In this document: positions 7,439 through 15,055 of the stretch, piece after piece
How the letters are laid out: each line of letters begins with the position of its first letter
Numbering within the stretch: position 1 is the first letter of the stretch
IMG/VR virus record: IMGVR_UViG_3300031952_000001
Location: 147,983 to 211,982 of that record
Strand: one strand, 5' to 3'
Length of the DNA: 64,000 bases
Origin: a virus
Program-made: the position numbers and the translations under genes
Notes under the pieces: generated by a model
Database searches by the model: none
Told to the model about the DNA's origin: nothing
What the model saw: only the letters and a program-made list of their open reading frames with translations

Positions 7439-8869
7439 ATGCAGTGGTTCGAAGTCGACCGAAAGGGGCTGGGGAAGCTGCTGGAGCGCCGCGGCTTCGG
7501 GTTCGTACTCTTCGAGTTGGTACAGAACGCCTTGGACACCGCGGCGAAGGTGATCACGGTCGACTTCCATAAGGTCCCGCGCTCGCCGTACGCCACCATC
7601 TCCGTGGAGGACGACGATCCCACAGGGTTCAAGCGCCTGACGGACGCCTGGACGTTGTTCGCCGAGTCGGACAAGAAGGTCGACCCGACGCTGCGTGGCC
7701 GGTGGAACCTCGGTGAGAAGCTCGTTCTCGCCCTGTGCAAGACCGCCCGCATCGAGAGCACGACCGGTACCGTGGTATTCGATGAGAAGGGACGCCACCG
7801 AAACCGGTGCGCACCCCGTACGGCCGGCTCCAGGTTCTACGGCGAGTTGCGATGCTCGCAGGAGGACTACGAAGCCGCGTGCGAGGACTTCAAGGCGCTC
7901 ATCGTTCCGAAGGGTGTCGACTTGAGGTTCAACGGAGACACCCTGTCGTGGCGTGAGCCGGTCACGACTTTCAAGGCTCCCCTGGTCACCTTGATCGCGA
8001 ACTCCGAAGGGGCCCTGATGAAGACGACCCGTCAGGCTCTCGTGGATGTCTACGAGCCCCGGAGTGGCGAGGTCGGGACTTTGTACGAGCTGGGGATCCC
8101 GGTCATGGAAACGCAGGACAAGTTCCACTACGACGTCCGCCAGAAGATCCCCCTCGGGTTCGAGCGGGACAACGTGCCTCCGGTGTACCTGGCGGATCTC
8201 CGTGCCCATGTGCTCAACGAGACGGCCGAGCTGCTGGACAAGGAGGAGGCGACCCATGAATGGGTGTCCGAGGCCCTGGGGCGCAAGAACGTGGAGCCCG
8301 ACGCCGTCGACCGAGTGCTTGACCTCCGCTTCGGGAAGAAGCACGCCATCTGGGATCCGACGGACAAGGAGGCAAACAACCGCCTCATAGCCGAGGGGTA
8401 CACTGTCATTCATGGCCGGACGTTTTCGAGAGCTGTCTGGGAGAACATCCGGCTGGGGAAGACCAAACCCTCCGGGAAGATCTCCCCGACGCCGAAGCCC
8501 TACAGCAACGATCCGAACGCGCCCGAGGTGCACGTCCTTAGCGACGAGGAGATGACCCAGGAGATGCGTGAGTTCCGGGACTGGGCGGAGCACGTCTCCT
8601 ACCTGGGCATCGACATGCTCGTGCGAATTCGCCTGGTGAACACCACGAACAACTTCGCCGCATGCTTCGGTCACGGGTGCCCGCTAGACATCAACGTACG
8701 CAAGACCAAGAACCTGTTCCAGAACTGGAGTCACCACAAGATGGCGTGGCTCCAGCTCCTCATCCACGAGCTGGCGCACTACTACGCGGACAACCACCTC
8801 TCGGACGACTACCACCAGGCGTGCTGCAAGGTCGGAGCGCGGCTCGCGCTGTGCAAGGAGAAGCTCTAG
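7439..8869 (+). CDS. GHKL-family ATPase fused to a metzincin-like zinc site
   Basis: The first 100 residues carry Bergerat-fold ATP-binding motifs: N-box FELVQNALDTAAK (residues 25-37), an acidic G1-like segment VEDDDPTGF (56-64), and a glycine loop GRWNLGEKLVLALC (87-100). This resembles Hsp90/MutL/MORC-type ATPases. The middle third has no motif I can name. The C-terminus holds HELAHYYADNH (443-453), that is HExxHxxAxxH, the three-histidine zinc signature of metzincin peptidases with Ala in place of the usual Gly. The protein appears complete, with an in-place start and a preceding AGGAGG. ATP-gated proteolysis is inference; a purely structural zinc site is the alternative. Confidence 0.75.
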   Translation: MQWFEVDRKGLGKLLERRGFGFVLFELVQNALDTAAKVITVDFHKVPRSPYATISVEDDDPTGFKRLTDAWTLFAESDKKVDPTLRGRWNLGEKLVLALCKTARIESTTGTVVFDEKGRHRNRCAPRTAGSRFYGELRCSQEDYEAACEDFKALIVPKGVDLRFNGDTLSWREPVTTFKAPLVTLIANSEGALMKTTRQALVDVYEPRSGEVGTLYELGIPVMETQDKFHYDVRQKIPLGFERDNVPPVYLADLRAHVLNETAELLDKEEATHEWVSEALGRKNVEPDAVDRVLDLRFGKKHAIWDPTDKEANNRLIAEGYTVIHGRTFSRAVWENIRLGKTKPSGKISPTPKPYSNDPNAPEVHVLSDEEMTQEMREFRDWAEHVSYLGIDMLVRIRLVNTTNNFAACFGHGCPLDINVRKTKNLFQNWSHHKMAWLQLLIHELAHYYADNHLSDDYHQACCKVGARLALCKEKL

Positions 8870-8871
8870 CC

Positions 8872-9114
8872 TCACTCGATGGGTTCGGTCCCTTCCGGCA
8901 TCGTGATCAGATCGAAGTCGGCCTTGAGGACCTCGACGAGCCTCTCCACCTCCAGCATCCGGCACCTCGTTCGTCCCTGGATGCGGGCGTTCATCGTCAT
9001 CTTGGAGATCGACAAGGCCTTCGCCAGGTCCGTAGGGGTCAGGTCCTGTCGAATCATCGCGATCTTGATCTCCTTGCGGTTCAAAACGCGACCCTGAATC
9101 TTCCTTGCCGCCAT
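8872..9114 (-). CDS. XRE/lambda-repressor-like HTH regulator, 80 aa
   Basis: A single helix-turn-helix unit occupies residues about 14-60 (IAMIRQDLTPTDLAKALS, then SKMTMNARIQG), typical of Cro/C1-type regulators without a dimerisation or peptidase domain. It is convergent with the ATPase gene (2 bp between stops). A perfect 8-bp inverted repeat at 9130-9149, just upstream of its start, is a likely operator, implying self-regulation. Confidence 0.8.
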   Translation of the reverse strand: MAARKIQGRVLNRKEIKIAMIRQDLTPTDLAKALSISKMTMNARIQGRTRCRMLEVERLVEVLKADFDLITMPEGTEPIE

Positions 9115-9129
9115 TGATGCGCTCCTTTG

Positions 9130-9149
9130 GTTTACAAACCCTTGTAAAC
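9130..9149. promoter_or_regulatory. operator-like palindrome upstream of the XRE regulator
   Basis: GTTTACAA and TTGTAAAC are perfect inverted arms separated by ACCC. The site lies 15 bp upstream of the regulator's start codon. Confidence 0.6.
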
Positions 9150-9190
9150 TGATACCATAAATTCTTAAACTGGGGGAGCGGTTTTTAAGA

Positions 9191-9535
9191 CTACGCGGAT
9201 GGGCTTCTGCCGTAGGCCGAGCCGTACCATGAAATCGTGAGGATTCCGCCGTTACCTGTCGGAGGGTCTACCGCTACGTTGAAGACGGGAGTGATCGAGA
9301 AGGTGTAGCTCAGGGCCGTCAGCCACTCGCTGAATGGGGCGCTTTTGAAGAGCCCGATTTCCACCTCGGTAAGGTCCAGAGCGGTCGACAAAAGCTCCTC
9401 GCTGATCGCGGTGGTGACGGCGGTCTCGATCTTCGTCTTCACGGCCGCGGTGCTGGGCTCTTCGTCGATCTCCCCCTCCAGCCGGGCTGCGATGACTTCG
9501 AGAACCTGTGCCTGGGCTTCCTGCGCGGTGATCAT
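9191..9535 (-). CDS. hypothetical, probably virion-associated protein, 114 aa
   Basis: I chose the ATG at 9533-9535 (MITAQEAQAQVL) because AGGAGG is spaced correctly ahead of it. The first 70 residues are helical and acidic; the C-terminus is beta-like and ends GSAYGRSPSA. Its own promoter is of the late class otherwise found before structural genes, which suggests expression with the virion proteins although it sits among early genes on the opposite strand. Confidence 0.65.
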   Translation of the reverse strand: MITAQEAQAQVLEVIAARLEGEIDEEPSTAAVKTKIETAVTTAISEELLSTALDLTEVEIGLFKSAPFSEWLTALSYTFSITPVFNVAVDPPTGNGGILTISWYGSAYGRSPSA

Positions 9536-9560
9536 GGTATCCTCCTCTGTGACGCCTCGC

Positions 9561-9590
9561 AGTGTACCACAGCCTGTTTGCATTTTTAGA
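9561..9590 (-). promoter_or_regulatory. late-class promoter on the minus strand
   Basis: Read leftward: element TCTAAAAATGC (9590-9580), then GTGG and -10 TACACT (9566-9561). It serves the 114-aa gene ending at 9191. Confidence 0.7.
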
Positions 9591-9594
9591 TCTC

Positions 9595-9612
9595 ATAACA
9601 CTTTCGTGTTAT
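9595..9612. promoter_or_regulatory. perfect inverted repeat before the ParB-like gene
   Basis: ATAACAC and GTGTTAT flank a TTTC loop. The repeat lies between the divergent genes at 9535 and 9623 and could be an operator or a small mRNA hairpin. Confidence 0.5.
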
Positions 9613-9622
9613 GTTTTGCACC

Positions 9623-9979
9623 ATGCGCTTGGCCCTGTCAGATCGATCCCTTCTCAAGATTTCCGAGGCTCAGGTGGAGCCTTGGTTCGAGGATGTTCCC
9701 ATCGATAGCCTGTCTCCGACCGAGGACCTCGCCACAAAGGACCCCCGAGAAGTTGCTGACATGGCGGAGATGATGCGCCTCTCCGAGGGCTGGCCTGAAG
9801 GCATGCCTGAGATCTCCGTCCTCTACAACGGGGGTGGGGAGTACCTCATCGTCGATGGGCACCATCGGTGGCTCGCCGCCCAGGCCGCAGGGCTCGACTA
9901 CCTGCCGGCCAAGGTCTACCCCGAGGACTGGAACGATCTCTTCGATTACTCGAAAGAGTACGATTTCCGGCAGAAGTAG
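9623..9979 (+). CDS. ParB/Srx-fold (ParB-N-like) protein, 118 aa
   Basis: The core VDGHHRWLAAQAAGLDYLPA matches the conserved box of the ParB N-terminal/sulfiredoxin fold, preceded by the family-typical strand VPIDSLSP and a partner-strand region ISVLYNGGGEYLI. Only this domain is present, with no HTH or CTPase-linked C-terminus, so it is not a full partition protein. Relatives in phages act as nucleases, CTPases or modification-associated proteins, and the sequence does not choose between these. The start ATG at 9623 is preferred over 9611, which lies inside the inverted repeat. Confidence 0.7.
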   Translation: MRLALSDRSLLKISEAQVEPWFEDVPIDSLSPTEDLATKDPREVADMAEMMRLSEGWPEGMPEISVLYNGGGEYLIVDGHHRWLAAQAAGLDYLPAKVYPEDWNDLFDYSKEYDFRQK

Positions 9980-9983
9980 CCTC

Positions 9984-10011
9984 TTGACTTCTTACCGAAG
10001 CTCCCTATATT
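9984..10011 (+). promoter_or_regulatory. early sigma70-type promoter
   Basis: TTGACT (9984-9989), 16-bp spacer, TATATT (10006-10011), ahead of the gene at 10038. Confidence 0.8.
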
Positions 10012-10037
10012 ATCAAGCAGGTTAGAAGGGAGCACGC

Positions 10038-10313
10038 ATGTCCAAGCAAACCATCAAAGAGCAGATCGCAGAAATCGACGATGGGATCCTCCTCGCGGAC
10101 GGCTTCGAGGAGGCCCTGATTGGGGTCTCTACCCAGTTCACCCGCGGGACTATCGCGCTGTACGACTGGGACAAGTGTGTGAAGATCCTGATGGAGCGTG
10201 ACAAGATGGACTACGACGAGGCCGTCGAGTTCATGGACTTCAACGTCACCGGATCCTGGGTCGGGGAGAAGACGCCGGCTTTCGCTCGGCTGATGGTCGA
10301 GGAGCCCGAATGA
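10038..10313 (+). CDS. hypothetical early protein, 91 aa
   Basis: Starts MSKQTIKEQIAEIDDG behind AAGGGAG. Acidic and mixed helix/strand, with WDKCVKILMERDKMDYDEAV resembling a helical hairpin common in phage proteins with a conserved FMDFNVTGSWVGE-type ending. I have seen similar sequences in tailed phages without an assigned role. ATGA overlap with the next gene. Confidence 0.7.
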   Translation: MSKQTIKEQIAEIDDGILLADGFEEALIGVSTQFTRGTIALYDWDKCVKILMERDKMDYDEAVEFMDFNVTGSWVGEKTPAFARLMVEEPE

Positions 10314-10585
10314 CGCGCTGGACCTGGAAAGAGCTGGCCCACGTCAATTCCTACGGGGTGGGAAAGGACCAGCAGGCTTGGCGAGACAAGTCCTACGAGG
10401 ACTTCCTCGTCACCTACGGCTACATGGGGATCCTGGCCCTGGCGATCTCCAGGAAGATGTCGCCGGCCTCGAAGAGGTCCCAGCAGAGACCTACCATTTT
10501 CGACAACCGTCCTCTCGATGCGCTTCTGGGCCTCTACCGGAGGATGTACTGGAGGACGTACGGCAAGAAGGAGTGCGAGCCATGA
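10310..10585 (+). CDS. hypothetical protein, 91 aa
   Basis: Small basic, Trp/Tyr-rich protein (MTRWTWKELAHVNSYGVG) overlapping both neighbours by 4 bp. No motif recognised. Confidence 0.65.
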   Translation: MTRWTWKELAHVNSYGVGKDQQAWRDKSYEDFLVTYGYMGILALAISRKMSPASKRSQQRPTIFDNRPLDALLGLYRRMYWRTYGKKECEP

Positions 10586-10797
10586 CCGAGGAGCGCGTTC
10601 CCGTCCTCCCCATCACCTGCCCGATATATCACGGCAGGGATCGCTGCAACGGCGTCCTCAACTACAAAGGCACCTTCCACACGGACATGGGCACCGCGAA
10701 CGGGGTGGACCTGAACTACTTCACGGAATACTTCGTCTGCGCGGACTGCAAGACCGAGGTGCAACGCACCTACATATGGATGGTCACTCCTCGATGA
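10582..10797 (+). CDS. zinc-ribbon mini-protein, 71 aa
   Basis: The ATG at 10582 overlaps the preceding stop. CPIYHGRDRC near the N-terminus and CADC near residue 53 form a four-cysteine zinc ribbon. It ends the three-gene early operon. Confidence 0.65.
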   Translation: MTEERVPVLPITCPIYHGRDRCNGVLNYKGTFHTDMGTANGVDLNYFTEYFVCADCKTEVQRTYIWMVTPR

Positions 10798-10816
10798 CAA
10801 TCTTTCCCTCCAGGTC

Positions 10817-10845
10817 TTGACTTCACCTCCAGGCATGACTATATT
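10817..10845 (+). promoter_or_regulatory. early sigma70-type promoter
   Basis: TTGACT (10817-10822), 17-bp spacer, TATATT (10840-10845). Confidence 0.8.
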
Positions 10846-10870
10846 ACCAGCAGGGAAGCTAGGAGGTTCA

Positions 10871-11413
10871 ATGATCCAGATGATGCAGTCGGAAGCAGTT
10901 GTGGTGAAGATTCGGAAGGCGTTCATCGCCGGAGAGACCCAGACCGCGCTCGCGGCCAAGTACGGGTTCTCAAAAGAAGCGATTCGACAAGCCGTGCGGT
11001 ACATCACCTACAAGGACGTCGCCCCCGAGCTGATGAAGGCCTGCCTCGCTTCCGAGGCCCGGGGGAACAAGGCGCTCGATGGGAAGATCGTTGGGGAGAT
11101 GCGCAAGCTCTATCGTAAGGGTGCGACGGCCACCGAGCTGGCGGCCAAGTACGACTGTACGGTGTCGACCGTCCGGTCCGCTCTTCTGGGGAAGAGCCAA
11201 TATCCCACGAAGGTGCCACCTCTGGAAGAGCTGCGAGCGAACACTGTTCACGGGGAGCACCACCCACATGTCAAGCTCACCTCGAAACAGGTTTCCGAGA
11301 TTCGGAGACGGCGAGGTGAGGGTGAGCCCTACGCGAGTCTCATGAAGAAGTTCAAAGTCTCCTCCATGCAGATCCGGAGGATCGTGACGGGGGAGGCGAG
11401 GGCCAATGGTTGA
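10871..11413 (+). CDS. DNA-binding protein with three helix-turn-helix units, 180 aa
   Basis: Three similar HTH segments are visible in order: TQTALAAKYGFSKEAIRQAV (about residues 23-42), ATELAAKYDCTVSTVRSALL (about 92-111), and PYASLMKKFKVSSMQIRRIV near the C-terminus. They resemble Hin-type or homeodomain-like HTHs often found as DNA-reading tails of phage homing endonucleases, but no nuclease motif is present. The start at 10871 is set by AGGAGG. It may regulate transcription or be the remnant of an endonuclease. Confidence 0.75.
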   Translation: MIQMMQSEAVVVKIRKAFIAGETQTALAAKYGFSKEAIRQAVRYITYKDVAPELMKACLASEARGNKALDGKIVGEMRKLYRKGATATELAAKYDCTVSTVRSALLGKSQYPTKVPPLEELRANTVHGEHHPHVKLTSKQVSEIRRRRGEGEPYASLMKKFKVSSMQIRRIVTGEARANG

Positions 11414-11762
11414 CCTGGACGCCTTCGCGGAGGAGCTGGCGGCGCGGGTAGAGCTTCCGCTGGATAGTCCCTCCAGCCTGACGTGGCCTTGGATCCTTTT
11501 CACGATTCTCAGTATCGTCCTGGTGAACCTCTTCGGGGCCACTGCGGCTGTGGTCGGTGGCTGCTGCGGAATGTACCTCTTTTCTTTACTCGGGTGGGCC
11601 TGGAAGAGGGTCAAGGTGCGAAGGCTATTCGTGGGCCTGGCGGTCAAGTCCCGAGCGGCGTTTCCTGATGCCGGCAAGGAGGAGGTCATCATCGGTACCC
11701 TCCTGGCGTGGAAGAACAACGGGCTCCCCCCGATCAAGGTTCGCCTGCCCGAGCACTACTAA
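11406..11762 (+). CDS. membrane protein, 118 aa
   Basis: A soluble N-terminus is followed by one long or two short hydrophobic helices (WPWILFTILSIVLVNLFG and AVVGGCCGMYLFSLLGW, about residues 27-64), then a basic cytoplasmic-type tail. It overlaps the triple-HTH gene by 8 bp. Role unknown. Confidence 0.65.
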   Translation: MVDLDAFAEELAARVELPLDSPSSLTWPWILFTILSIVLVNLFGATAAVVGGCCGMYLFSLLGWAWKRVKVRRLFVGLAVKSRAAFPDAGKEEVIIGTLLAWKNNGLPPIKVRLPEHY

Positions 11763-12484
11763 TCGAACTTGATCTTCGGGAACCTGGTCTTCTTGGCGGG
11801 GACGGGGACCTGCAAGGCCGTGCTCCCGCGGGTAGGTGCGATACCTTCGACACGCCCCCACATCTCCAGGTGCCGGCGGTTGCGTATCCGCTCGATGATC
11901 CTGGAGACCGCGGTCCCCGCGACCCCGCTGAAGCACTCCTTGCAGATGTAGGTCCGCTCTTCGGAGCGCCCTTCCAGCTTCCGCAACTCCATGTCGTCCA
12001 GGGGCAGATCGACCGTGATCTTGACGACCACATGGTCGATAGTGATGTTGATGGCGGTCGGGAAGAACTCACAGGTCAACGGGAGGACGTCCTCCTCGGT
12101 GAAGGTGTCCTTGCAGCAGACGCACTGGAAGGTGCCCTTCAAGGACTCCTTCTTGAGCTGGGCCACCTGCCTCTTCAGCTCGTCGTTCTCCTCGCGGGTC
12201 TTGTTCAGCTCTACCTGGAGATCCTCACAGAACTGCTGGCTGAGTTCGCACTGGGCGTGCTGGGCCGCCTCCGTGGGCTGGAGCTTGCCCAAGACCTGGG
12301 CCTCGGCGAACGCGCCCCAGCCGGCCCTGTAGACGTTCCAGTCGCGCATCTTGGGATCGGAGTCCTTCAGCGTTCTGTACCTCGGGCTCATCACGAGGTC
12401 GAGGAACCTCCGAGCGACCTCGTTGTCCGGATGCCGGGGGTCCAGCGCGATCTCGTCCCAGTTGTGCTTCTTGTTTTTGAACAT
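11759..12484 (-). CDS. hypothetical protein with coiled coil and zinc cysteines, 241 aa
   Basis: Begins MFKNKKHNWDEIALD. A coiled coil spans about residues 85-120 (ELNKTREENDELKRQVAQL), followed by CVCCKD and CKEC, which may form a zinc-binding module around a beta-rich insert. Stops are convergent with the membrane protein gene and overlap by 4 bp. A weak promoter (TTGTGG, 17 bp, TTATAT) lies directly upstream with almost no leader, so the exact start is uncertain. Possible nucleic-acid-associated protein; unrecognised. Confidence 0.65.
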   Translation of the reverse strand: MFKNKKHNWDEIALDPRHPDNEVARRFLDLVMSPRYRTLKDSDPKMRDWNVYRAGWGAFAEAQVLGKLQPTEAAQHAQCELSQQFCEDLQVELNKTREENDELKRQVAQLKKESLKGTFQCVCCKDTFTEEDVLPLTCEFFPTAINITIDHVVVKITVDLPLDDMELRKLEGRSEERTYICKECFSGVAGTAVSRIIERIRNRRHLEMWGRVEGIAPTRGSTALQVPVPAKKTRFPKIKFD

Positions 12485-12543
12485 GGTCTGGAGTATATAA
12501 GACAGGCCTCCCAAGCTCCACAAAAAAAGTTTGTTCAGGTATC

Positions 12544-12572
12544 TTGACAACCCATCCAAGCTGACCTATATA
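12544..12572 (+). promoter_or_regulatory. early sigma70-type promoter
   Basis: TTGACA (12544-12549), 17-bp spacer, TATATA (12567-12572), ahead of the gene at 12599. Confidence 0.75.
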
Positions 12573-12598
12573 TGCTCAGTCACACAGTGGAGGGACGG

Positions 12599-12883
12599 AT
12601 GCCCAACTGCTTCAAGCACGCGAAGGACGGTATCACCATCGAGTGGGAAGTCGGAATCGACTGCCCCCTTTGTTCAGCACTGGACGAGCGCGCAATCCTG
12701 CAAGAGAGGCTCGACCAGGCTCTCGAAGAGCTGAAGACCATCCATGAGCGCTTCCAGGACATCATGGAAGAGGCCGCGGCGAGTGCACCTTCCATCCCCG
12801 CGAACAAGCGGCGCAGAGGCCCACAGGCTCCTGCCTCTCGGGACGTCTACGAAGACCTGGCGGACCTGGACGAGGGCGACTGA
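12599..12883 (+). CDS. hypothetical protein, 94 aa
   Basis: The N-terminus MPNCFKHAKDG then DCPLC may bind one zinc ion. A coiled-coil helix follows (LQERLDQALEELKTIHERF), then a basic Ala/Pro linker and an acidic tail. First gene of an operon running to 14370. Confidence 0.65.
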   Translation: MPNCFKHAKDGITIEWEVGIDCPLCSALDERAILQERLDQALEELKTIHERFQDIMEEAAASAPSIPANKRRRGPQAPASRDVYEDLADLDEGD

Positions 12884-12885
12884 AC

Positions 12886-13401
12886 GTGGCCCCACATCTC
12901 ATCGATACCGTGGTCACGCAGCTCCCCGAGTTCGTCGAGGGCTCCGATCCCGATGCCTACGCCCCGAGCGTGGTGCAGGCCATCGAGATGCTGAAGCCCT
13001 GGATGCACCAACTCTGCCGAATTTGGATCCGCGCCAAGGACGCCTACAGGCTGGTCGAGAACTCTGCGAACCCCGAGTACAAGCACCCTGAACTGCTGGG
13101 CCTCCCGTGGAGGGTTGCCCTGGCGCTCAAGTTCCGCGGGTTCCACCTGTACACTTGTATAGCTCTGAAATCGAAGGACTGGATGCTCGACCACGAGTAC
13201 CTGTTCCTGCTCCGTGCAACGACGTTGCCGCACTCCGTGGAGTCGCATCACCGGAAGGAATGGCCCCAGGAAGGCGAGGACTGGCTCCGGTGGATCGTGG
13301 ACTCCAGCCAGGTGATGACGTGTTTCTACGATCCTTACCAGAACCCCAAGATCAAAGAGTTCGTAAAGAAGAACGGCCGGCGCTGGCTGGGTGAGGAGTA
13401 G
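12886..13401 (+). CDS. hypothetical protein, 171 aa
   Basis: GTG start two bases after the upstream stop. Mostly helical with many Trp, His and Tyr (MLKPWMHQLCRIWIRAKDAY). No catalytic motif found. Confidence 0.65.
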   Translation: MAPHLIDTVVTQLPEFVEGSDPDAYAPSVVQAIEMLKPWMHQLCRIWIRAKDAYRLVENSANPEYKHPELLGLPWRVALALKFRGFHLYTCIALKSKDWMLDHEYLFLLRATTLPHSVESHHRKEWPQEGEDWLRWIVDSSQVMTCFYDPYQNPKIKEFVKKNGRRWLGEE

Positions 13402-13402
13402 C

Positions 13403-13585
13403 GTGGAAAATCGAGACATCGAGACGGTAGGCGACCTGCGGTCCGAGCTGGAGGGTATCGAGGACTCGGCCCCCTTCTATCTTTTCGAACAGATCAGCGC
13501 AGCTTCGATGGGTAAAAAGCTCGTCGTCCGGATAGAGATGTTGGACAAAGCGGTCGTGATGAACTGCGCGACCGAGAAGGAGTAG
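13403..13585 (+). CDS. small hypothetical protein, 60 aa
   Basis: The GTG at 13403 is preceded by GAGGAG and is preferred over an in-frame GTG at 13391 lying inside the upstream gene. Contains LRSELEGIEDSAPFYLFE, reminiscent of small phage proteins with a regulatory or inhibitor fold, but unassigned. Confidence 0.6.
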   Translation: MENRDIETVGDLRSELEGIEDSAPFYLFEQISAASMGKKLVVRIEMLDKAVVMNCATEKE

Positions 13586-13587
13586 CC

Positions 13588-14370
13588 ATGTTCAAGAAGC
13601 TCATCGACAAGATCTTCGGACGGAAGAAGCCGACGGTTCGAGACGAGATCCTGAAGGACCTGGAGAAGTTCGTTTCGATGGGCATCACCCAGACCTCCAG
13701 GTGGATCGCACCAACGAATATCACCGTCACCAACAGCACCTCGTCGATAACGAGCGGGCCAATGCTCTTCTTGAACACTGGCGGCATCATGGACTCCGGA
13801 ACTCCGGTCGGGGATCCCGAATCCTCGGACCAGCGCGTCGAGGTGACGCCCAAGGACATCGTCGCAGAGTTCGAGCAGCCGGTGGACATCAACCTGGAAG
13901 ACCTCGAACGGAAGCTGGGCCTGCTCTACGAGCGCGCCGAGCTGTACAAGACGACGATCCGGCAGCCCATCCCTCCGGACATCCGGCACGCGATCAGCAT
14001 CTTGGAGGCGCGGAAGAACTACCCGAAGCTCGCGGAGTGGATTCCCTGGAAGACCACGACGCAGGAGAAGATCAACGATCTGTGCAAGAAGTACAAGCTC
14101 TCGCACCAGGGCACCGAGGACTTCATCCCCGAGCTTCCCCAGGAAGCCGTGGACGAGATCACCGCCTACCGGAAGGTGCACGAGGCGGCGTTCTCCCACG
14201 AGCCCAAGATCACCCCTCCGGTGGTGCTCTCCATCATCGCCCCGACGAGCATGTTCAAGACTCGGAAGGGCGATCCCATCCTCCTGGCGAAGTCGCCCTT
14301 CGGCGATTTCTTCTACGTGCTCTGCGCGTGGGACGAGGAAGTCGCGTTCGTGAAAGATTTACTTGCGTAG
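13588..14370 (+). CDS. hypothetical protein, 260 aa
   Basis: Begins with a short basic amphipathic helix (MFKKLIDKIFGRKKPT) that could touch a membrane or nucleic acid. A Ser/Thr-rich stretch and a helical central region (DLERKLGLLYERAELY) follow. No known domain was recognised. Confidence 0.65.
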   Translation: MFKKLIDKIFGRKKPTVRDEILKDLEKFVSMGITQTSRWIAPTNITVTNSTSSITSGPMLFLNTGGIMDSGTPVGDPESSDQRVEVTPKDIVAEFEQPVDINLEDLERKLGLLYERAELYKTTIRQPIPPDIRHAISILEARKNYPKLAEWIPWKTTTQEKINDLCKKYKLSHQGTEDFIPELPQEAVDEITAYRKVHEAAFSHEPKITPPVVLSIIAPTSMFKTRKGDPILLAKSPFGDFFYVLCAWDEEVAFVKDLLA

Positions 14371-14448
14371 TTGGTAGGCCTGCGAGGCGGCTTAGAGACC
14401 TCGACGTGAAGGACCTGCTCGCGTATCTCGAAAAACAGGAGGCCCGAG

Positions 14449-14790
14449 ATGGATGCTCTGCTGGTGAAAGACCTGCGCTTGATGAGAAAGACTACATTCG
14501 AAAACGCTGCTCCAGCTATCTTGGAGACCCACAGGATCTGCAAAAAAGTGGATCTGCCCGGCATTCCCCCGGACGGACTGGCCCTTCAAGATGCACACAT
14601 GACCATGTTGATCGACGGGGCCGTGTACGATCTCGTGAACAAGTCTCTCCTTGTGCGCATCAAGTCGGAGGCTTTCTACGAAGCGGGCATGGTGGAGCGC
14701 TCGCTGCTGGCGCACCAGGCGCTCGGCTGGGCGATGTTCCAACCCCCAGAAAACAAGGAGAGGTCCGATGACAGAAGCAAAGAGGACTAG
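14449..14790 (+). CDS. hypothetical protein, 113 aa
   Basis: Starts 78 bp after the previous stop; that gap shows no convincing gene or promoter. Predominantly helical, with VERSLLAHQALGWAMFQPP near the C-terminus. It overlaps the next gene by 23 bp. Confidence 0.6.
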   Translation: MDALLVKDLRLMRKTTFENAAPAILETHRICKKVDLPGIPPDGLALQDAHMTMLIDGAVYDLVNKSLLVRIKSEAFYEAGMVERSLLAHQALGWAMFQPPENKERSDDRSKED

Positions 14791-15055
14791 CAAGAACGTT
14801 CTGGAGGCTCGAAAGATCCTCGAAGGTGACTGCGCTTCCTTGATGCCGGACAGCGGCGGGTTCTGTACCTGCCCGGCGACAAGTGATGGCGTGATCCTGT
14901 CGACGTACGGCTCGCGCGGCATCTTTCTCTCGGTGAAGAACCTCTACAATATCGTGGAGCACATTCTGGAGGGTAAGGCCCACTCCACACTCGTACTCGA
15001 CGAGTTTGACATTCCGGAAGTATCGGCCGTGGTAGAAGGAGAAGAGCCAAAATGA
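14768..15055 (+). CDS. hypothetical protein, 95 aa
   Basis: The ATG at 14768 follows AGAGGT. Contains a CTCP tetrad near residue 38 and a beta/alpha pattern afterwards. Stop overlaps the thymidylate kinase start by 4 bp. Confidence 0.6.
   Translation: MTEAKRTSKNVLEARKILEGDCASLMPDSGGFCTCPATSDGVILSTYGSRGIFLSVKNLYNIVEHILEGKAHSTLVLDEFDIPEVSAVVEGEEPK

Noticed and set aside
14371-14448. GTG-initiated frame in the 78-bp gap
   Set aside because: Continues as a shadow of the following gene with unnatural composition.
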